From Apium graveolens (taxonomy: Eukaryota > Streptophyta > Magnoliopsida > Apiales > Apiaceae), in contig NC_133656.1 in assembly GCF_009905375.1 (NCBI RefSeq), positions 239,042,415 to 239,106,414 on the forward strand: 64,000 bases of DNA, given 5' to 3'. Shown one piece after another: positions 59,131-64,000 of the stretch. Positions within the stretch are counted from its first letter, which is position 1. Each line of letters begins with the position of its first letter. Position numbers and translations under genes: made by a program. The notes under the pieces were generated by a model. The model saw only the letters and a program-made list of their open reading frames with translations. It had not been told where the DNA came from and did no database searches.

Positions 59131-61242
59131 CCATATCCATATAAAATCTACTCGGGATCCTCGACTCCCGGTTTTAGAAAATATTTTCACCTTTGGGTCC
59201 CTATACTAAGGGTATATGCAAGATACAACTATCCTCTAGCATAGGTATTATCAAATGAACCAACAGATATATATTTCAAGAATATGAAACAGGCATGCAT
59301 ATATACCATATTAGCATACTCCAATATATTGCAAAATTTGCTAATAACAATCATGCAATATCACAAGATAATGCATATACATATATTTACATCACAACAA
59401 CAGTATAACGGGTAGAAAACTTGCCTGAGCGACTGGGGGTTACGAATGGCTCGGGACGAGTCTGGTAACCTATAAACAACAAGTAAGTTGGAATTAAACC
59501 AAAGTCACTTGTGAATCTATACTTTAACTAACTTAGACTCTAACGCTTGTTTTGCGCTCACTGATTCGCTTAAGTCACTCGGGTACCCTCGGCTCCACCA
59601 TTTTTAATAATTTAACCTTTACGAGTTTTAAAGCGATTCCTTCGCGAGTGACTTACCAACTGCCTAAAACACTTACCATAAATGTTTCATGCATTAATTA
59701 ACCCTTTTTGGTCTTTAACCTACATTTCAAAGTAAGGCGAGGGAAAAAGTTTCGTTCGCGAAACGCCGTTACTTGAAACGGTCGTTTCTCCTAAACCGTG
59801 CATCGGAATCGAACGAACTACATATCAAAACGAAGCTCGTAACATGAGCTATCTAAACATGGCAGTGGTCACAATCTAGCAGGGGGTTCTCGGGTCCTAA
59901 TGCTATGCACAAAAACAGTCCAAAGAAAATCGGACATTACGACGGCTATGTTTACGCGATTACCAATATTTATACCACTCCAATTCTTTACCAATTCACT
60001 ACAAACCACCCAACCATCATCAATACATCAAACACAACTTATATCAAGGCAAAGTCAGTCCATAATCTCAAGGTTTTCCAACTCATTCAACCACAAACAT
60101 GATCTACTAATCCATAACTTAAGATTCATTAACCATTAACCAAGATTCATATCCAAAATCACCACAAATCCAACCCAACTATCTAACATACATGGATCTT
60201 GCTATACATACATGGATATTTCTATATAGACATTAATCCATCCATAAACTCATCAAAACTCAAAGTTCAAACTATAAGTTAAAGGTGAAAGTTGTTTATA
60301 CCTCCTTGAAGCTTCCTAACACAACCCAAGAGCTTTGAATGCCTAAAAGAACCTTGATCCTTGCTTGTATAACCTTAATCTTTCATAAAAATCCAAGAAA
60401 ACTAAAGTTATTTCTTGAAGGTTACTATTCACCATCTTCTTCCTTGATTTATAGAAAAAGATTGGCTTGGAATTAGAAGCTTAAACTTATAGGAAGTATG
60501 TAACTTAACTAGGAGAAGCTAGGATAATTACCTTGCTAAATAATAAGTGGTGGAGCTTGGATCTTCAAATTTTAAGAAATGGGCCGAGAGCTAGCTTGGG
60601 AAGAAGATATTTTTGTGTTTTGTTTGATGAAAATGAAATGATTTGCTTGGTTAGTTGATTTTTGTGTTGTTTTTTGGTTAATGACTTAATTAACCTTGAT
60701 TTTGTGTGGTTATAATTCAACCACACTTCCTTCCCTTCTATGTCATGCTTGTGTCACCTTGCACATGTCATTATGCTCCCACTTGTCCACACCTTGTGGT
60801 TTGATGATGTCACAATCCCTGGCTTCTTGTACAAGCTTGTCTCTTGGTCACTTATTTGTTTTACGGTTCACTTATCTTTCGTTCTCGTTTATCGTTTGAG
60901 GGATCATACCCGGGATCTTATTACTTAGGTTCCCTTAACCTTTCTCAATATATTATATTCCTTTTATGATCCTCTCTTATAATCCTTTAATTTAAATCCT
61001 TTTTATCCTGTTACCTTATACTCAATTCTCTCCGTATATTGTGGATTTCCGGGAAAAATCAAAGTGTTCGGAATTGGATTCTGACGATCTTTACATACAC
61101 TTATATACCACATAGAGTACTAATAATATCCCATAAGATCAATAACAGAACCCCTACATAGCGTGGCATGAAAAGTTTTCTCATTCAGCAAAAACACTAT
61201 TCATAAGGGTTTCAAAAATTTCCAAAAATTGGGGTTATTACA
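57100..61242 (-). repeat. 3' LTR of Gypsy-2 (4143 bp)
   Basis: TGTAACACCC at 57100 to GGGTTATTACA ending 61242, so TG...CA on both strands. It contains a three-unit tandem repeat (58886-59040), an AT run (59097-59135) and no credible ORF. Short open frames inside it, such as 60696-60899, have no recognisable features. Confidence 0.88.
58886..59040. repeat. Three tandem units of about 55 bp in the Gypsy-2 LTR
   Basis: Each unit has AGTCATA, then CCTC or CCTTC, then GAATATTCAAATAATATTC or a variant. The third unit is shorter and more diverged. Confidence 0.75.
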
Positions 61243-61255
61243 GTCTCCCCTCCTT
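61243..61255 (-). other. Polypurine tract of Gypsy-2
   Basis: The minus strand reads AAGGAGGGGAGAC directly before the LTR start TGTAATAACC. This fixes the LTR as the 3' one and the element orientation as minus. Confidence 0.88.
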
Positions 61256-61299
61256 AAAAGGATTCCGTCCCGGAATCAGATAGAAAACAAATGGGGATA

Positions 61300-62000
61300 C
61301 TTTCTTAGCATTACACTTTCTAACTCTCGAGTCAATTTTCCACATTGTGGTTCTACCACCAAACTCTGCCTAGTTTGATAATCCTTCTCCTAAGCACTTG
61401 TTCCTTTTCACTCTATAACCCTTCCTGGTTGCTCCATATAGGTTACGTCGGGTTGCATATCTATGCGCTCATATGCCCCTATTTGACTGGCATCCGAATT
61501 ACACTTCCTTAACATTGATACGTGGAACACGTTATGAACTTGCTACATATTCGGGGTTAGGGCTAGCTTATATGCTAACTTCCCAAACGTCTTAATATAT
61601 CCAAGGGTCCAACAAATTGTAGACTTAGCTTTCCTTTCTTTCCGAACCTCATCAATCCTTTCCAAGGGATACCTATAACATTACTAGGTCCCCTATTTCA
61701 TACTCTTTATCCTTTCGTGTCAAATCAACATACTTATCATGTCCATCTTGGGCTACTACCAGCCGTCCTCTGATTAGATCTATCATATCCTTGGTCCTTT
61801 GGACTACTGCGGGTCCGAGCATCTTACGCTCTACAACTTCATCCTAACATAAGGGAGATCGACATTATCTTCCCTCAAGAATCTCATAAGGCGACATCTC
61901 GATAATGACATATGATCTATTGTCGTAAGATAACTCAATCCGAATTAAGTGATCATTCCAAATTCTTTCAAGTCTATTGCACAGACTCTCATTATAGCTT
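61300..62000 (-). pseudogene. Gypsy-2 integrase C-terminus and chromodomain-like end, decayed
   Basis: Reading the minus strand from about 62000 down: an integrase segment (MSPYEILEGR, then RSPLC), KDMIDLIRGRLVVAQDGHDKY, YEIGDLVML, VSPWKGLMRFGKKGKLS, VGPLDILRRLG, HNVFHVSMLRKC and, near 61400-61320, VLRRRIIKLGRVWW, which aligns with the start of Tekay-type chromodomains. Integrase inserts the cDNA; the chromodomain of these elements is thought to direct insertion to heterochromatin. Several stops and frame changes break the frame. Confidence 0.8.
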
Positions 62001-64000
62001 TTATCATTAGAGCTTCTGCTTCTCAATACCCATTCTTTTCCAGTTCGTAATCGCTACTACCTTCCGTTCCTAATATTATACTGGTTATACTTTTGCTCGT
62101 TAGCGTTCTATAACCTTTTAATAACCACGTCAACCTTAGTATCACGAATGTGTTCCCATTCCGCATACTACCACCACTTTATTACTCCTTTTTCAGTTGT
62201 TTCTATTTTCCAAAATTTGATCAATCAAATAGAAGTAAAGGAATTTGTTGAGAGATCACTATGATCATGAACACTTGTTATATTGCATAGTTAGTACAGA
62301 AGGTGGCCAGCCTTTAGTACTTGACAAGCAATTAAACAATAGCTGGTATCCTACTCGGCTTCTATCACACAGATAGATAGTCATTCGGCAATACCTCCCC
62401 TTTTGGAAGGGTTGTTCTTCTCAGCTTACATGAAATGAAAAGAAGAGAAAAGAACGAACTGAAGAGAATTGTATATATGAAAAAAAATATACTGCCACAA
62501 AATATCTGGCTTGGAACCTACCTCTGAACTATAGAGGTTTGTCATAGGAGAACAAAACATATACGTATTTATATCAGCATCAAGCATTATAGCCTCGTAT
62601 TTCCCATGCCTAAATATTTTCGCTATCCCGTCCATCATTCTATGGACCCACACTCTTCCTTGAGCTTATACATAATCACCTTTGAAACTCCCTCGACATC
62701 GAAAATCGAATCTGGGATCTCATTCTAGACATCATCGTTACTTGAATTTCTATGCTTGCACCGCAACCTTCCTCGTATAATAATACGACTCTCTATTGAT
62801 AAGAAAGAATAATTATTCACTAGGTAGATACTCTACTTAATTAGTCTATCAATGATAACTTATACACTACCACTACCCGATTAGTGGTACTCAATCTCAA
62901 CACCCATTCCAATACAACTCTCACGGTTGTAATCAGCTCATTAATCGCAGAATCATTACTGCCTTACTATGGTCCACCACTGACCTACTGTAGTCATTCA
63001 TTTTCCATGAAGTCTTAATAACTAACCATACGGAGTCCATACATCTCGTATCTAATTCTCCTAAGGAGTTAACATAACCACCAATCACAATTCATGAAGA
63101 ATACTCCAAACTCTGACGTACTTTCATGACATGAAGCAGATAAAATTTGCAGAAGAGTTTCGCTCAAAGCAATGATAGCAGGTTAATACCATTCTTAATC
63201 ATATGCCTTCAATAGAAGACTTAACTCAAAGGTTTGTTTAGTCCTTTTTGAACTATGGTCCTGGCTTATCTCAAGATAGTATCTTCTGAGATAGATAGCC
63301 CGCTCATGGCGATTACATGAATTAAACCTTTACTAACTACTATTACGGTTGGGTATTGCACAGTCATCAGAAGGAATGTCAATCTTCCAAACCATAATAC
63401 AACCTTCACAGTTTTAACCATCATCACTGTATTCCTTTGGCACAAGTGCCTATAATTATCCTCTTACCTTTAAAGTGTCGGCCACCTCTTGGGCCTTTCC
63501 TGATAGTACAATTTCCTTACAGTCAATGTCATTTTAACCACCTCCAAATAATTTTCTACCTCATTTCAATCACAGCTTATGTGAAGATGTATTCCTTAAA
63601 ATCTGATGAGTAAAAAAAAAAATCACCATTTTTCCATAAGTTATTGCCTCAGTCTTTAGAGGTTAATCACTGTCACGACTGACTCTCAACTATACTTAGA
63701 ACATCTTTTATCTTAAGTCCTAATTGCCTAGAACAATTTCGACCATTACTGGTTCGATCCATACTTTCTCGTGGTTTAACACGTGCCCCACTTGGCATCA
63801 TTATAATTACGTCATATTTCCTTTATCCACATTTCTATTCTTGAGAATTTTGAATATTACCTTTTTCCTTATAAAACCTCTAAGGTTATCCTTCAATCGT
63901 TCCTCCTGTATTCCCTAGATACAGGGCATATCACAATACCATTTACTAATAGTAGAACCATTGTCTATATACTTCTGCAAAATTTCTCCACTGATTCTTA
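62001..64000 (-). other. Upstream pol region of Gypsy-2, strongly decayed
   Basis: By position this should be integrase core, RNase H and RT, but I could not read a continuous domain. The 75-codon minus frame at 62653-62426 (MWVHRMMDGIAKIF) is not recognised. The DNA may also hold unrelated insertions. Confidence 0.4.

Larger units (their letters stand above)
57100..64000 (-). mobile_element. Ty3/gypsy chromovirus Gypsy-2 (3' LTR and 3' end of pol); continues outside the window
   Basis: On the minus strand integrase and a chromodomain-like end are followed by a polypurine tract (61255-61243) and a 4143-bp 3' LTR (61242-57100). It inserted into SIRE-C RNase H; the target copy at the left is TCCTA (57095-57099), and its partner is outside the window. 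The integrase motifs match the Tekay/Del group of plant chromoviruses. The LTR differs from that of Gypsy-1, so the two are separate families. Confidence 0.88.

Noticed and set aside
60696..60928. Short Leu/Ser-rich open frames in the Gypsy-2 LTR
   Set aside because: No start context, family match or conservation argument; likely chance frames in a long LTR.
62426..62653. 75-codon frame near the right end as a host gene
   Set aside because: It lies within the expected pol region of Gypsy-2 and shows no recognisable domain; too weak to call.

Overview
The window is plant nuclear DNA, almost certainly from a eudicot. It is a nest of retrotransposons. The evidence is LTR elements primed by the initiator-Met tRNA complement (TGGTATCAGAGC), Sirevirus-type Ty1/copia elements, very-long-LTR Ty3/gypsy chromoviruses, a plant L1-type LINE and a FAR1/FHY3-type transposase-derived gene. 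An asterid (Apiaceae-like) source is possible, but I cannot prove it. No intact, clearly functional host gene was found.

Layout. 1-6871: 5' part of a minus-strand Ty3/gypsy element (Gypsy-1) with a 4.0-kb LTR, inserted in the gag of a minus-strand Sirevirus-like copia (SIRE-A, 6872-9642). 9643-12575: decayed, unrecognised DNA. 12576-13336: plus-strand fragment of a SIRE-A-type LTR. 13337-26547: a structurally complete 13.2-kb minus-strand Sirevirus (SIRE-B) with 5' LTR, gag, pol, a long env-position ORF and 3' LTR. 26548-28338: the tail and 3' LTR of a second copia family (Copia-2) on the plus strand. 28542-31872: a spliced FAR1-related pseudogene. 33031-41040: a complete but defective minus-strand Copia-2. 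41041-48800: very AT-rich DNA with a 498-bp direct duplication around a 2.9-kb insert, tRNA-like inverted ends, Helitron- and hAT-like ends and possible host exons. 48805-51715: a 3'-truncated LINE. 51716-57099: a plus-strand Sirevirus (SIRE-C) inserted in the LINE, with one 1426-codon open gag-pol frame. 57100-64000: 3' LTR (4.1 kb) and integrase/chromodomain end of a second minus-strand gypsy element (Gypsy-2), inserted in the RNase H of SIRE-C.

The most interesting signals lie in the Sireviruses. (1) SIRE-C lacks the C-terminal half of gag, the gag stop and the frame change to pol. The missing piece corresponds exactly to a 1219-nt GT-AG segment of SIRE-B (24212 to 22994), and its removal joins gag in frame to protease. 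SIRE-C therefore looks like a reverse-transcribed spliced RNA, which suggests splicing as a way to switch between Gag and Gag-Pol. (2) A 9-bp motif (ATCCGTTGA/TCAACGGAT) recurs dozens of times in SIRE-B and SIRE-C, in the LTR upstream of the TATA box, in gag, in the integrase-RT linker, before the env-position ORF and inside it. In SIRE-A the same places carry another version (CGACGGAT), so the motif seems to evolve in concert across coding and non-coding DNA. (3) In front of the env-position ORF a motif cluster plus TATA box repeats the LTR promoter layout, suggesting an internal promoter. (4) The untranslated leader of Copia-2 holds four 25-bp palindromes and four copies of another 12-bp motif.

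Everything was read by eye. Identities, ages and genome-wide copy numbers were not computed.
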